Shown here: positions 1 to 7,832 of the stretch, in pieces | Layout: each line of letters starts with the position of its first letter | Position numbering within the stretch: the first letter of the stretch is position 1 | Virus record (IMG/VR): IMGVR_UViG_3300042566_000608 | Location: 1-22,834 of that record | From: a virus | Strand: one strand, 5' to 3' | DNA length: 22,834 bases | Notes under the pieces: generated by a model | Told to the model about the DNA's origin: nothing | The model's input: the letters and a program-made list of their open reading frames with translations, nothing else | The model's database searches: none | Translations under genes and position numbers: made by a program

Positions 1-174
1 AACTGGAGCACAAGGTTCAACTGGAGCACAAGGTTCAACTGGAGCACAAGGTTCAACTGGAGCACAAGGTTCAACTGGAGCACAAGGTTCAACTGGAGCA
101 CAAGGTTCAACCGGTACTGGAACACAAGGAACAACCGGTACACAAGGTTCAACTGGAGCACAAGGTTCAACTGG
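1..174 (+). repeat. Collagen-like 18-bp tandem repeats
   Basis: Six perfect tandem copies of the 18-bp unit aactggagcacaaggttc run from 1 to 108 and continue past the left edge. Degenerate units (109-144) and two more near-perfect units follow. Each unit encodes Gly-Ser-Thr-Gly-Ala-Gln. The perfect DNA identity suggests recent expansion. Copy number may vary between phage individuals, or be mis-assembled. Confidence 0.95.
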
Positions 175-616
175 AGCAGCTGGTGGATTTAGTACCGATT
201 CAAATGCACAGGTAAACTCATTAGGAGTTGGTACCGGAGCAAGTGGAACTACGGGAGAAATCAGAGCAACCAATAATATTACTGCATACTATTCCGACAA
301 ACGATTAAAGAAAGATATAGAAAAAATATCCGATGCATTATCTAAATTGGAAAGAATAAATGGTGTTTTCTACACTCAAAACGAATTAGCAGAAACATTT
401 GGATATAATGATTATTCTAAACAAGTCGGAGTGATTGCACAAGAAATACAAGAAGTATTACCTGAAGCAGTTGCATTTGCACCATTTGATAGAGATGAAA
501 ATGATAATTCAAAATCAGGTGAAAACTATTTGACTGTTAGATATGAAAAAATAGTACCACTTTTGATTGAAGCTATAAAAGAATTATTAAATAGAGTAGA
601 AAATTTGGAAAAATAA
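2..616 (+). CDS. Tail fibre with collagen-like stalk and S74 chaperone domain (5' truncated)
   Basis: The reading frame is open from the left edge, so the N-terminus lies outside the window; a Met at 347 is internal. The first ~58 codons are Gly-X-Y triplets, mainly GSTGAQ, forming a collagen-like trimeric stalk. A short linker follows, then the C-terminal S74 peptidase/intramolecular chaperone domain. That domain starts at the Ser codon at 293 (motif S-D-K-R-L-K) and contains [15 protein letters not shown] and a terminal coiled coil ([10 protein letters not shown]). In this family the domain drives trimer folding of the fibre and then cuts itself off just before the Ser, using the Ser and the Lys five residues later. 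I see both residues here. The cleaved piece would be about 107 residues. It is the first of three S74 proteins in the window, so it is almost certainly a receptor-binding fibre or side appendage. Confidence 0.9.
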   Translation, partial: TGAQGSTGAQGSTGAQGSTGAQGSTGAQGSTGAQGSTGTGTQGTTGTQGSTGAQGSTGAAGGFSTDSNAQVNSLGVGTGASGTTGEIRATNNITAYYSDKRLKKDIEKISDALSKLERINGVFYTQNELAETFGYNDYSKQVGVIAQEIQEVLPEAVAFAPFDRDENDNSKSGENYLTVRYEKIVPLLIEAIKELLNRVENLEK

Positions 617-635
617 GATATTTTTAGTATATTGA
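604..635 (+). promoter_or_regulatory. Bacteroidota-type promoter (TTTG-N20-TATATTGA)
   Basis: TTTG at 604-607 and TATATTGA at 628-635 are separated by 20 bases, upstream of the ATG at 643. This fits the Bacteroidota -33/-7 pattern (TTTG, about 19 bases, TAnnTTTG) with a degenerate -7 end. The flanking string atttttagtatatt (620-633) recurs exactly at 21944 and 22776, both also just upstream of genes. Confidence 0.6.
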
Positions 636-642
636 ATATCTT

Positions 643-2298
643 ATGATAAATAATTTTGTTAAACAGGTTATAGAAAATGGTGGTAGTATTCACCCATTAT
701 TACTACCATCTACGGAAACAAACGGGACAGGTATTATGAATCCATCTATTTTTATTGATGGTGATAAAATACTATGTAATATCCGACATGTAAATTACAC
801 ACTATTTCATTGTGAGGGTGAGCAACTATTTGGAAACAGACATGGCCCTCTTGCATACATAAATCCTGAAAATGATATAAAATTAAGGACAAATAATTTT
901 TTGTGTGAATTAAATAAAGATTTTACAATAAAAACATACAATAAAATAGATACAACTAAATTAGATATAGAACCGGTTTGGGAGTTTATAGGTTTAGAAG
1001 ATGCTAGAGTTGTAAGATGGGAAGATAAACTATTTTTTACAGGAGTAAGACGTGATACCAAAACAAATGGTGAAGGTAGAATGGAACTATCAGAAATAGT
1101 TGATAATAAAGAAATTCGTAGAGATAGAATTGAACCACCAAATGACCCAAATTCATATTGTGAAAAAAATTGGATGCCTGTATTGGATATACCGTATCAA
1201 TATGTTAAGTGGACAAATCCAACCGAATTAGTTAAAGTCGACAGAGATAATGGAATATCGGAAACAATACATCTAAAAAATGGATTTGGAAATTTACAAA
1301 ATTTAAGAGGTAGTTCACATATTATACCCTATAAAAATAAAAGAATCTGTATTATACATGAATGTGATTTATGGAAAAATAAATTAAACCAAAAAGATGC
1401 AAAGTATACACATAGATTTGTTATGTGGGATTTGGATTGGAATATTGAGTGGATAAGTGATAGTTTTTCATTTATGGATGGTGAGATTGAATTTTGCTGT
1501 GGATTGGCGGAATATAATAATGAATTGTTAATATCATTTGGATTTCAAGATAATGCAGCTTTCATTTTAAGAATGCCTACTAAATATTTTGAAAAATACA
1601 CCAATGTAAAATTTGAAAATAAAAAAGAATATCGAAGTACAACCGAATATCCTACATCAGAAATTATCACTTCAAATACAAAAAGAAAAAAAATAGGATT
1701 TGATGTTGGAGCATGTAAAGGAGAATCAATTCATAAATTTAAAGGATTTGATAAAATATATGCTTTTGAACCCGCACCTTATGTGTTTGATATTCTTACT
1801 AAAAAATATAAAAATGATTCAAGAATTGAATGTCATCAAATAGCAATATCTGATGAAGATACATATAGGTCTTTTAATTACCACAAACATTATGGGTACT
1901 CTTCATTTTTAGAAATTGATAAAGAAGGGGAATTTGCAAAGAAATGTCAAGAAGAAGACCCGGGGTTTGATGATGTTGCATTAGTGTTTGATGTTCAAAC
2001 AAAAAGACTTGATACTTTTATGCAAGAAAATCATATTGAACACATAGATTTTCTTAAAATCGATACACAGGGAACCGATTTGAATGTAATCAAATCACTT
2101 GGTAAAATGATTAATAAAGTTGATATTATAGAAGCAGAAGTTCAGATTAAACCTTTATATAAAAATTCATTTCACAAAGAAGAAATTATAGATTTTATGG
2201 AAAAAAATAATTTTAATCTTATATTAGAAGAAGAAAATGAAATCGGATTGGATATGTATGAAAGACGATTTACTTTTAAAAGAAAAAATATTAAATAA
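643..2298 (+). CDS. Beta-propeller (GH130-like) / FkbM methyltransferase fusion
   Basis: Two domains are visible. Residues ~20-330 look like a five-bladed beta-propeller of the GH130/glycosidase-like kind, often linked to glycosyltransferases: GLEDARVVRWEDKLFFTG, a GEGRMELSEI stretch, CEKNWMPVLD, a RGSSH segment, and IEFCCGLAEYNNELLISFG. Residues ~348-530 are an FkbM-family SAM-dependent methyltransferase: SAM-binding FDVGACKGES, then YAFEPAP, KTKRLDTF-like (VQTKRLDTF) and FLKIDTQGTD. FkbM enzymes O-methylate sugars or small molecules; the propeller's substrate is unknown to me. The start at 643 sits behind a host-type promoter. The gene begins 26 bases after a fibre gene and precedes an oxygenase and a TPR gene, so modification of fibre-linked or host glycans is a plausible role. 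Domain calls are from motif recognition only. Confidence 0.8.
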   Translation: MINNFVKQVIENGGSIHPLLLPSTETNGTGIMNPSIFIDGDKILCNIRHVNYTLFHCEGEQLFGNRHGPLAYINPENDIKLRTNNFLCELNKDFTIKTYNKIDTTKLDIEPVWEFIGLEDARVVRWEDKLFFTGVRRDTKTNGEGRMELSEIVDNKEIRRDRIEPPNDPNSYCEKNWMPVLDIPYQYVKWTNPTELVKVDRDNGISETIHLKNGFGNLQNLRGSSHIIPYKNKRICIIHECDLWKNKLNQKDAKYTHRFVMWDLDWNIEWISDSFSFMDGEIEFCCGLAEYNNELLISFGFQDNAAFILRMPTKYFEKYTNVKFENKKEYRSTTEYPTSEIITSNTKRKKIGFDVGACKGESIHKFKGFDKIYAFEPAPYVFDILTKKYKNDSRIECHQIAISDEDTYRSFNYHKHYGYSSFLEIDKEGEFAKKCQEEDPGFDDVALVFDVQTKRLDTFMQENHIEHIDFLKIDTQGTDLNVIKSLGKMINKVDIIEAEVQIKPLYKNSFHKEEIIDFMEKNNFNLILEEENEIGLDMYERRFTFKRKNIK

Positions 2299-2346
2299 TG
2301 ATACATATTTGTTAAAAATGAATAAAAATTTACCAAACAAATTACA

Positions 2347-3018
2347 ATGGATATAAAATACATAAATCACAACCCTGAATCAGATTGGGGAATTATAGAA
2401 ACAAATCAATTTAAATTAACTGAAGGAAAGGATAAACGATTTTTTGTTGTAGATAACTTCTATGCTGACCCAATTGGTGTTAGAAATTTCGCCTTACAAC
2501 AGACATATTATCCAGGAGAAGGAGCCGTTGGTCATCGCACTAGAAAACAATTTATGTTTGATGGTGTAAGAGAATCATTTGAAAGTATTATTGGTAAAAA
2601 AATAGCAGATTCCGATAATGGGTATGGCTGGTTTGATGAAGGAATCAACGGCCGCTTCCAATATTGCCCCGCAGGAACACCATCAGTATTTCATTGTGAT
2701 GCTCAAAAATGGGCTGCTGTAATTTACTTAACACCGGATGCTCCACCTCAATCAGGTACTAATTTTCTTAGACATAAAGAAACTAAAATATTTCACAATA
2801 GTCAAATCAATTGGGATGCTGGAGAAGGAATAAAAGTGTTTAATCAAAAAACATTTGTAGATGGTACACCATATGAAACGGTAGATGTTGTAGGAAATGT
2901 ATTTAATAGATTAGTTATATTTGATGGTGGTTTAATTCATTCTGGATTAAATTATTTTGGATGGGATATAGAAAGTAGTAGATTATTTCACATATTTTTC
3001 TTTAACGAACAGAAATAA
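2347..3018 (+). CDS. 2OG-Fe(II) oxygenase-like protein (DUF6445-like)
   Basis: The 223-residue protein has the layout of a 2-oxoglutarate/Fe(II) dioxygenase. A His-x-Asp pair (H116, D118 in VFHCDAQKW) is followed by a strand AAVIYLTPDAPPQSGTNF, a distal His (H198 in GGLIHSG) and Arg (R212 in SSRLFHIFFF), which would bind the 2OG carboxylate. The metal triad and Arg all look intact. The N-terminal FFVVDNFYADPIGVRNFAL is typical of DUF6445-type oxygenases. The substrate is unknown; hydroxylation of a protein side chain or sugar is possible. It lies between the propeller/FkbM gene and a TPR gene, inside the fibre region. No Shine-Dalgarno sequence is seen before the ATG. Confidence 0.72.
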   Translation: MDIKYINHNPESDWGIIETNQFKLTEGKDKRFFVVDNFYADPIGVRNFALQQTYYPGEGAVGHRTRKQFMFDGVRESFESIIGKKIADSDNGYGWFDEGINGRFQYCPAGTPSVFHCDAQKWAAVIYLTPDAPPQSGTNFLRHKETKIFHNSQINWDAGEGIKVFNQKTFVDGTPYETVDVVGNVFNRLVIFDGGLIHSGLNYFGWDIESSRLFHIFFFNEQK

Positions 3019-3041
3019 TACCAGTTATAACAACGATAGTT

Positions 3042-3596
3042 ATGAAAGATTTATTATATCAATATTTACAAAATCCAAAAGATAGTAATATTTGCTTTGA
3101 ATTGGCATTGGAATATGAAAAATTAGGTCAAACCGCATCTGCTACCGGATTTTATTTAAGGTCAATAGAATTTGGATTTGATATAAAAATGCAATACGAA
3201 GCATTGTGTAGAATTGCATTATGTTTTGAAAAGCAAGGTAATAGATGGTTTATGATTAAAGGCATCTTATTAAGAGCAATTAGTTTATTACCAAATAGAC
3301 CAGAAGCACATTTTTTATTATGTAGGGCATATGAAAGAAATAAAGATTGGCAAGAAGGATATACACATTCTATATTAGCAGAATCAATTGCAACATCTGC
3401 ACCCGAATCCATTACCGATTTAGAATATCCTGGAAAGTGGGTATTTACTTTTGAAAAAGCAGTAGTTGCTTGGTGGATAGGATTACACAATGAGTCTATT
3501 TATTTATTCAAAGTATTAAAAAATAACAATCAACTAACTAAGATTTATAAAAACGCAGTTGAAAATAATTTAAAAAATTTGACAAATCATTTATAG
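3042..3596 (+). CDS. TPR-like protein associated with glycosyltransferase clusters
   Basis: The 184-residue, mostly helical protein shows repeats like tetratricopeptides: ICFELALEYEKLGQTASATGFYLRSI, YEALCRIALCFEKQG and AHFLLCRAYERNKDWQEGY. The C-terminal part (WVFTFEKAVVAWWIGLHNES, then IYLFKVLK) resembles the tail segment seen in TPR modules joined to family-2 glycosyltransferases in viruses and bacteria. There is no catalytic motif here, so it may be a scaffold or a detached module for the neighbouring enzymes. It starts 23 bases after the oxygenase gene and probably shares its transcript. Confidence 0.6.
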   Translation: MKDLLYQYLQNPKDSNICFELALEYEKLGQTASATGFYLRSIEFGFDIKMQYEALCRIALCFEKQGNRWFMIKGILLRAISLLPNRPEAHFLLCRAYERNKDWQEGYTHSILAESIATSAPESITDLEYPGKWVFTFEKAVVAWWIGLHNESIYLFKVLKNNNQLTKIYKNAVENNLKNLTNHL

Positions 3597-3599
3597 GTT

Positions 3600-3608
3600 A
3601 TATTTATA
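3600..3608 (+). promoter_or_regulatory. ATATTTATA motif, candidate late promoter
   Basis: Exact ATATTTATA, 12 bases before the ATG at 3621. A TTTG lies at 3578-3581, 17 bases upstream of TATATTTA. This copy could therefore also be read as a weak host-type promoter. Confidence 0.45.
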
Positions 3609-3620
3609 TAAAAGTATATT

Positions 3621-4244
3621 ATGGCACTACCATCATCAGGACCGATATCATTTGCAAACATAAATACAGAATTAGGAAGAAGCTCTACCGCTCAAATTGG
3701 AATTAATGAAGCAGAAACTGGTACATATGTTTTAATTAACCCATCTAGTACGGCAAAACCAAATGGGTCAAATCCAAATGGAATTGACGAATGGTATAGT
3801 TATAATCACAGTGAAGGTGTAATTAATATTAAGGTTATATATGAGAGTGCAAATAATGTAGGAAACATAACAAACTTGGAAATAATTGGAAGTGATTCAG
3901 TTGGATATCCAGTTACCATAACATCCGGAACATTCCCATTAACTGCAGTAGGACAATCGGTAACGGCAAGAACAACACACTACGATGGTGAATATGACTA
4001 CCCGATTTGGATTGATGATGAATATGGTGGTGCACCTGGTTCTGCAACTGTTTCATTTTCACTTCTACTTTCCTATAATAATATAGGTGGATTCTTTGAT
4101 AAACTAGTTGGAACACGAAATGGAACAGAAACTTTGTGTGGACAGTTAGATTCACCAGGTTCGGGAGCAACTCAATTCAATTTTAGTGCACTAAATCGAG
4201 GGGACAATATTGTAATTGAAGCTAAATCTGGACTTTGTCCATAA
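3621..4244 (+). CDS. Putative virion appendage protein
   Basis: The 207-residue protein begins MALPSSGPISFANINTELG and continues to GIDEWYSYNH. This N-terminal segment is common in phage baseplate/fibre-associated structural proteins. The rest is rich in Gly, Ser, Thr and beta-strand-like alternation (INIKVIYESANNVGNITNLEI, PGSATVSFSLLLSYNN), compatible with an Ig-like or jelly-roll domain. I see no enzyme motif, signal peptide or membrane segment. It lies just upstream of two S74 fibres and has its own ATATTTATA element, so a small adhesin or fibre-tip protein is likely. Confidence 0.6.
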   Translation: MALPSSGPISFANINTELGRSSTAQIGINEAETGTYVLINPSSTAKPNGSNPNGIDEWYSYNHSEGVINIKVIYESANNVGNITNLEIIGSDSVGYPVTITSGTFPLTAVGQSVTARTTHYDGEYDYPIWIDDEYGGAPGSATVSFSLLLSYNNIGGFFDKLVGTRNGTETLCGQLDSPGSGATQFNFSALNRGDNIVIEAKSGLCP

Positions 4245-4292
4245 CTACAAAAAAATTTCTATTTACAAATCAATTTATTTACTTTACTTTCT

Positions 4293-4301
4293 ATATTTAT
4301 A
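4293..4301 (+). promoter_or_regulatory. ATATTTATA motif, candidate late promoter
   Basis: Exact copy 50 bases before the ATG at 4352. It forms the left end of the block duplicated at 5956. No TTTG lies at the expected -33 distance. Confidence 0.45.
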
Positions 4302-4327
4302 AGGGTATAAGCAATTTCTTGTACTTT
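4302..4327 (+). promoter_or_regulatory. 5' leader hairpin of fibre gene 1
   Basis: agggtataag (4302-4311) can pair with cttgtacttt (4318-4327) around a 6-base loop. The stem has 10 pairs, three of them G-U. The same stem and loop size recur at 5965-5990 with changes that keep pairing. It lies directly after the ATATTTATA motif, so it would sit at the 5' end of the transcript. Confidence 0.45.
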
Positions 4328-4351
4328 AACTAAAAAAAAGAGTAAACTAAA

Positions 4352-5965
4352 ATGGGACTTAAATTTAGACGCGGTACAACTGCAGAAAAATCCGGTTCAT
4401 TAGCATTCGGAGAACCCTATGTAAATACTACATTAGGAACATTACAAATTGGTGGAACAACCGGTGATATCACATTAAGCACATCAGGTACAGGAAGTAC
4501 CGGAAATTTTGGAGCAATTTCAGGTTCTGGTTTAGACATTACTGGAAATGCAAATGTTGCAGGTAATTTAACATTAGGTGGACAATTAACAATAGGTGAT
4601 AACACATCTGATACTGTAAATGTTGTAGCATCTTTAAGTTCTTCACTTATACCTCAAACGGATAATATATTTGATTTAGGTTCTGCAACAAAAAGCTGGA
4701 GAGATTTATACATTTCAACAGGTTCAATTAAAGTAGTATCAAATGGTACAGTTGTATCGACACTATCTACAAATGCAGATGGTTCTCAAAATTTTCCAAA
4801 TGGTTTAAGTGTAACGGGTTCACTAAAAGTGAGTGGTTCATTGGTAGTATCTGGTTCCACATCTTTTAATAAAAAAGTTAGAATAGGAGGTGATATTGGT
4901 GCAGGTATAAATTCAAGCTTTGAAAATGCATTAGAAATAGGTAGTAATCCTGATGCAGGTACAGGTGGAGCAATGTTCTTAGGTAATACACTTGGGTCAT
5001 CAACATGGGGAATGTTATCAAATGGCAGTAATAATTTCGCTATTGCAAATCAAAGTGGATTTCAGAGTAGAGCAATTACACTATACAATACTGCAAATAA
5101 AATAGAATTTTTATATAGTGGTTCAATAAATGCAAACGGTTCAGGATTTCATAATATTAGATTTGACGAAAATGGAATTATACCTGCTCAAACAAACCAA
5201 TACGATTTAGGTTCTGCAACTAATATATGGAAAGACCTTTATATCTCACAAAATTCAATTAAAATTGTAGATACTACTGGTAGTATTATATCAACCATTT
5301 CAACAAACGCAAATGGTTCTCAAAATTTTACAAATGGTATAATTGTAACGGGTTCAATCGTAGGTTCAATTGCAGCAACAAATGGCGTAGTTTCGGGTTC
5401 TTCACAAATAACTTTTAGTGGAATAAGCTCACTTCCTACATTGGTTAGTGGTTCATCACAAATCACATACGCAAGTATTTCTTCTATACCAGCAGGAATA
5501 ATTAGTGGTTCTTCACAAGTAACACTATCATCAACGACTGGATATGGTTCAGTATTAAACCAAGCAGTATTAACAACATCATCTCCAACCTTCGCAGGTT
5601 TGACAATTAATGGAGCAATAACTGCAACGGGTGATATTACGGCATTCTTTACTTCGGATAAAAGACATAAGAATAACATTCAAACTATTCCAAACGCTTT
5701 AGAAAAAATAACTAAATTGAATGGTGTAACTTGGGAATGGAATGATGATGTCAATGAAGTAACAAAATCAACTCCTAAAACAGGTTTGATAGCACAAGAA
5801 GTTCAAGAAGTTTTACCAGAAGTGGTGAAAGAAAGAGAAGATGGTTTTTTAGCATTAGATTATTCAAAAATGATGGGTTTAATGGTAGAAGCAATCAAAG
5901 AACAACAAAAACAAATTGATTCTTTATTAATAAAGATAAATCAATTAGAAAATAAATATTTATAA
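4352..5965 (+). CDS. Tail fibre with S74 self-cleaving chaperone domain
   Basis: This is a 537-residue fibre. Residues 1-~60 (MGLKFRRGTTAEKSGSLAFG, then GTLQIGG) are the virion-attachment type N-terminus seen in many phage fibres. A beta-module with IFDLGSATKSWRDLYIS occurs at ~102-159 and again, diverged, at ~279-337 (QYDLGSATNIWKDLYIS). Residues ~345-395 carry three Ser-rich repeats (SGSSQIT/SGSSQVT). The C-terminal S74 domain starts at Ser435 (S-D-K-R-H-K, Lys440), has GLIAQEVQEVLPEVV, and ends in a coiled coil. Family knowledge predicts autocleavage before Ser435, releasing ~103 residues after trimerisation. The N-terminus is nearly identical to the gene at 6015, so the two fibres probably attach at the same kind of site but differ in the receptor-binding shaft. 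Confidence 0.9.
   Translation: MGLKFRRGTTAEKSGSLAFGEPYVNTTLGTLQIGGTTGDITLSTSGTGSTGNFGAISGSGLDITGNANVAGNLTLGGQLTIGDNTSDTVNVVASLSSSLIPQTDNIFDLGSATKSWRDLYISTGSIKVVSNGTVVSTLSTNADGSQNFPNGLSVTGSLKVSGSLVVSGSTSFNKKVRIGGDIGAGINSSFENALEIGSNPDAGTGGAMFLGNTLGSSTWGMLSNGSNNFAIANQSGFQSRAITLYNTANKIEFLYSGSINANGSGFHNIRFDENGIIPAQTNQYDLGSATNIWKDLYISQNSIKIVDTTGSIISTISTNANGSQNFTNGIIVTGSIVGSIAATNGVVSGSSQITFSGISSLPTLVSGSSQITYASISSIPAGIISGSSQVTLSSTTGYGSVLNQAVLTTSSPTFAGLTINGAITATGDITAFFTSDKRHKNNIQTIPNALEKITKLNGVTWEWNDDVNEVTKSTPKTGLIAQEVQEVLPEVVKEREDGFLALDYSKMMGLMVEAIKEQQKQIDSLLIKINQLENKYL
5956..5964 (+). promoter_or_regulatory. ATATTTATA motif overlapping a stop codon, candidate late promoter
   Basis: Exact copy lying inside the last codons of the preceding fibre gene, 50 bases before the ATG at 6015. 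It is in the same position relative to the gene as the 4293 copy. Confidence 0.45.
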
Positions 5966-5990
5966 GGGTATAAGGAATTTTTTATACTTT
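5965..5990 (+). promoter_or_regulatory. 5' leader hairpin of fibre gene 2
   Basis: Nine pairs join agggtataa (5965-5973) to ttatacttt (5982-5990), plus a possible G-U closing pair (5974/5981), leaving a 6-base loop. Relative to the 4302 hairpin, one U-G pair has become U-A and one G-C has become G-U. Both changes keep the fold. Confidence 0.45.
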
Positions 5991-6014
5991 AAACTAAAAA
6001 AAGAGTAAACTAAA

Positions 6015-7829
6015 ATGGGACTTAAATTTAGACGTGGTAGTACCGCTCAACAATCCGGTTCATTAGCATTCGGAGAACCATATGTGAATACCACATTGGG
6101 AACATTAGTAGTCGGTGGAGCAACAGGTGACATCGTATTATCAACATCAGGTACAGGAAGTACTGGAAACTTCGGAGCAATTTCAGGTTCTGGATTAGAC
6201 ATTACCGGAAATGCAACTGTTGCAGGTAATTTAACTTTGGGTGGTCAATTAACAATAGGTGATGCAACATCTGATACGGTTAATGTTGTAGCATCTTTAA
6301 GTTCATCACTTATTCCACAATCTGATAGTATATTTGATTTAGGTTCTGCAACAAAAAGCTGGAGAGACCTTTATATTTCAACGGGTTCAATTAAAGTAGT
6401 AGCAAATGGTGCAGTTGTATCGACACTATCTACAAATGCAGATGGTTCTCAAACTTTCCCTAATGGTTTATACTCTCAAGCAAATATACTAATCGGGAGT
6501 GGTTCTTATAACTCTGGTGCTAAATTCGAAGTTGGTAGAAGAGGAGATATTCCTGATTTTAATGTTATTTTGGGTCTTGGTATAATGCCAAACTTAACAT
6601 CAGGAGAAAGTAATGTTGGTATTGGTAGATTAATATTTAATGATTTAAAAGCAGGTTTTAATAATATAGGTATTGGTGATGGTGCGGGATATGGTATTAG
6701 TGGTTCTGCACAAAATAATATTACAATAGGATACGGAGCAGCTTACTTTTTAACAGGTTCAAATGTAGCCAACAACATATTTATAGGTACGGAGTCAGGC
6801 CGCCAATGTAATAATGGGTTTTCTAATGTAGCTATTGGTACAAATACACTAATGGGTGTATCTGATGCCAATGATAATTTTACCAAAAACACAGCATTGG
6901 GACATCAGGCGGGTGCATACGCGACAGGTGCCTCTAGTAATAATATTTATTTAGGTGCCAATTCAGGCCCTACTTCATCTATCGCAGAAACACAAAAATT
7001 TTATGTAGGTAGAGGTGAAGTTGGTCAAACACCATTTATGTTAGGTACGATGACTAGTTTCTTCCCATCTTTAGAAATTAATGCACAAGTCGTTACGATA
7101 AGTGGTTCCGTTTTACCTAACACAACAGATGTATTCCAATTAGGTAGTACATCAAAAATGTGGAAAACTGTAATAGCTACTTCTATAAGTGGTGCTATTG
7201 CTGCAACTAACGGAGTAGTATCGGGGTCATCACAAGTAATTGATATATTGAGTTCATTAAACACATATACTGGTTCAAATGATACGACCAATACTACACA
7301 AACAAGTAGATTAGACCAATTATCAACTGCAAGTGGAAGTGCAATTACAAGATTAACTGCATTAGAAGTTGAAACATCTAATTTAGAAACATTTACTGCA
7401 AGTTTAAGTACAACATCAAATGTAAGATTTGGTTCGTTAGGTATTGGAATGGCAGCAAGTGGAACATCTGGTAGAATTGATGCAGCAAATGATGTTGTAG
7501 CATTCTCTACTTCGGATATTCGTTTGAAAGAAAACATTGTTCCAATTCCAAATGCATTAGATAAGATTTCTAAGATTAGTGGTAACACTTACGATTGGAG
7601 AGCAGAATTAAAAGATGTTCATGGATACGAAGGAAATGATGTAGGTGTAATTGCACAAGAAGTTGAAGCAGTATTACCACAATTAGTACAAGATAGAGAT
7701 AATGGATATAAGGCAGTTAAATATGACAAATTAGTTGCATTATTGATTGAAGGTATTAAAGAACAACAAACACAAATACACTCTTTAACTTTGGAAATAG
7801 AAAAGTTAAAAGAACAAAAAGGTTTATAA
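6015..7829 (+). CDS. Tail fibre with beta-helix-like shaft and S74 domain (paralogue)
   Basis: This 604-residue fibre is paralogous to the gene at 4352 over its first ~152 residues. Its middle (~195-320) differs: short repeats of the form N-x-x-I-G-x-x-A-G (SNVGIGRLIF, NNIGIGDGAGYG, NNITIGYGAAY, NNIFIGTESGRQ, SNVAIGTNTL, NNIYLGANSG). They resemble the YadA-head-like left-handed beta-roll and would form a trimeric shaft. A DVFQLGSTSKMWKTV module and a coiled-coil-like Ser/Thr region (~430-480) follow. The S74 domain starts at Ser500 (S-D-I-R-L-K, Lys505) with GVIAQEVEAVLPQLV and a terminal coiled coil. Autocleavage before Ser500 is expected from the family. It is likely an alternative receptor-binding fibre. 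Confidence 0.9.
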   Translation: MGLKFRRGSTAQQSGSLAFGEPYVNTTLGTLVVGGATGDIVLSTSGTGSTGNFGAISGSGLDITGNATVAGNLTLGGQLTIGDATSDTVNVVASLSSSLIPQSDSIFDLGSATKSWRDLYISTGSIKVVANGAVVSTLSTNADGSQTFPNGLYSQANILIGSGSYNSGAKFEVGRRGDIPDFNVILGLGIMPNLTSGESNVGIGRLIFNDLKAGFNNIGIGDGAGYGISGSAQNNITIGYGAAYFLTGSNVANNIFIGTESGRQCNNGFSNVAIGTNTLMGVSDANDNFTKNTALGHQAGAYATGASSNNIYLGANSGPTSSIAETQKFYVGRGEVGQTPFMLGTMTSFFPSLEINAQVVTISGSVLPNTTDVFQLGSTSKMWKTVIATSISGAIAATNGVVSGSSQVIDILSSLNTYTGSNDTTNTTQTSRLDQLSTASGSAITRLTALEVETSNLETFTASLSTTSNVRFGSLGIGMAASGTSGRIDAANDVVAFSTSDIRLKENIVPIPNALDKISKISGNTYDWRAELKDVHGYEGNDVGVIAQEVEAVLPQLVQDRDNGYKAVKYDKLVALLIEGIKEQQTQIHSLTLEIEKLKEQKGL

Positions 7830-7832
7830 TAA

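Larger units (their letters stand above)
4293..4807 (+). repeat. Duplicated leader and fibre N-terminus, copy 1
   Basis: This 515-bp block aligns without net gaps to 5956-6470, offset by exactly 1663 bases. It covers the promoter motif, leader hairpin, start codon and about 152 codons. Differences are mostly scattered substitutions. After this point the two genes diverge. Confidence 0.9.
5956..6470 (+). repeat. Duplicated leader and fibre N-terminus, copy 2
   Basis: Second copy of the 515-bp block at 4293-4807, offset 1663 bases throughout. The left end falls within the stop region of fibre 1, as expected for a tandem gene duplication. Confidence 0.9.

Noticed and set aside
1-108. CRISPR-like direct repeats.
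   Set aside because: The 18-bp units are contiguous without spacers and stay in one reading frame encoding Gly-X-Y triplets.
347-616. An independent 89-codon gene starting at 347.
   Set aside because: The same frame is open to the left edge and the S74 motif begins before this Met, so it is internal.
7025-7588. A 187-codon minus-strand open frame opposite the second fibre, and similar ones opposite sheath and hub genes.
   Set aside because: They are antisense to confident coding frames, hydrophobic in composition as expected of complement translation, and show no recognisable domain.
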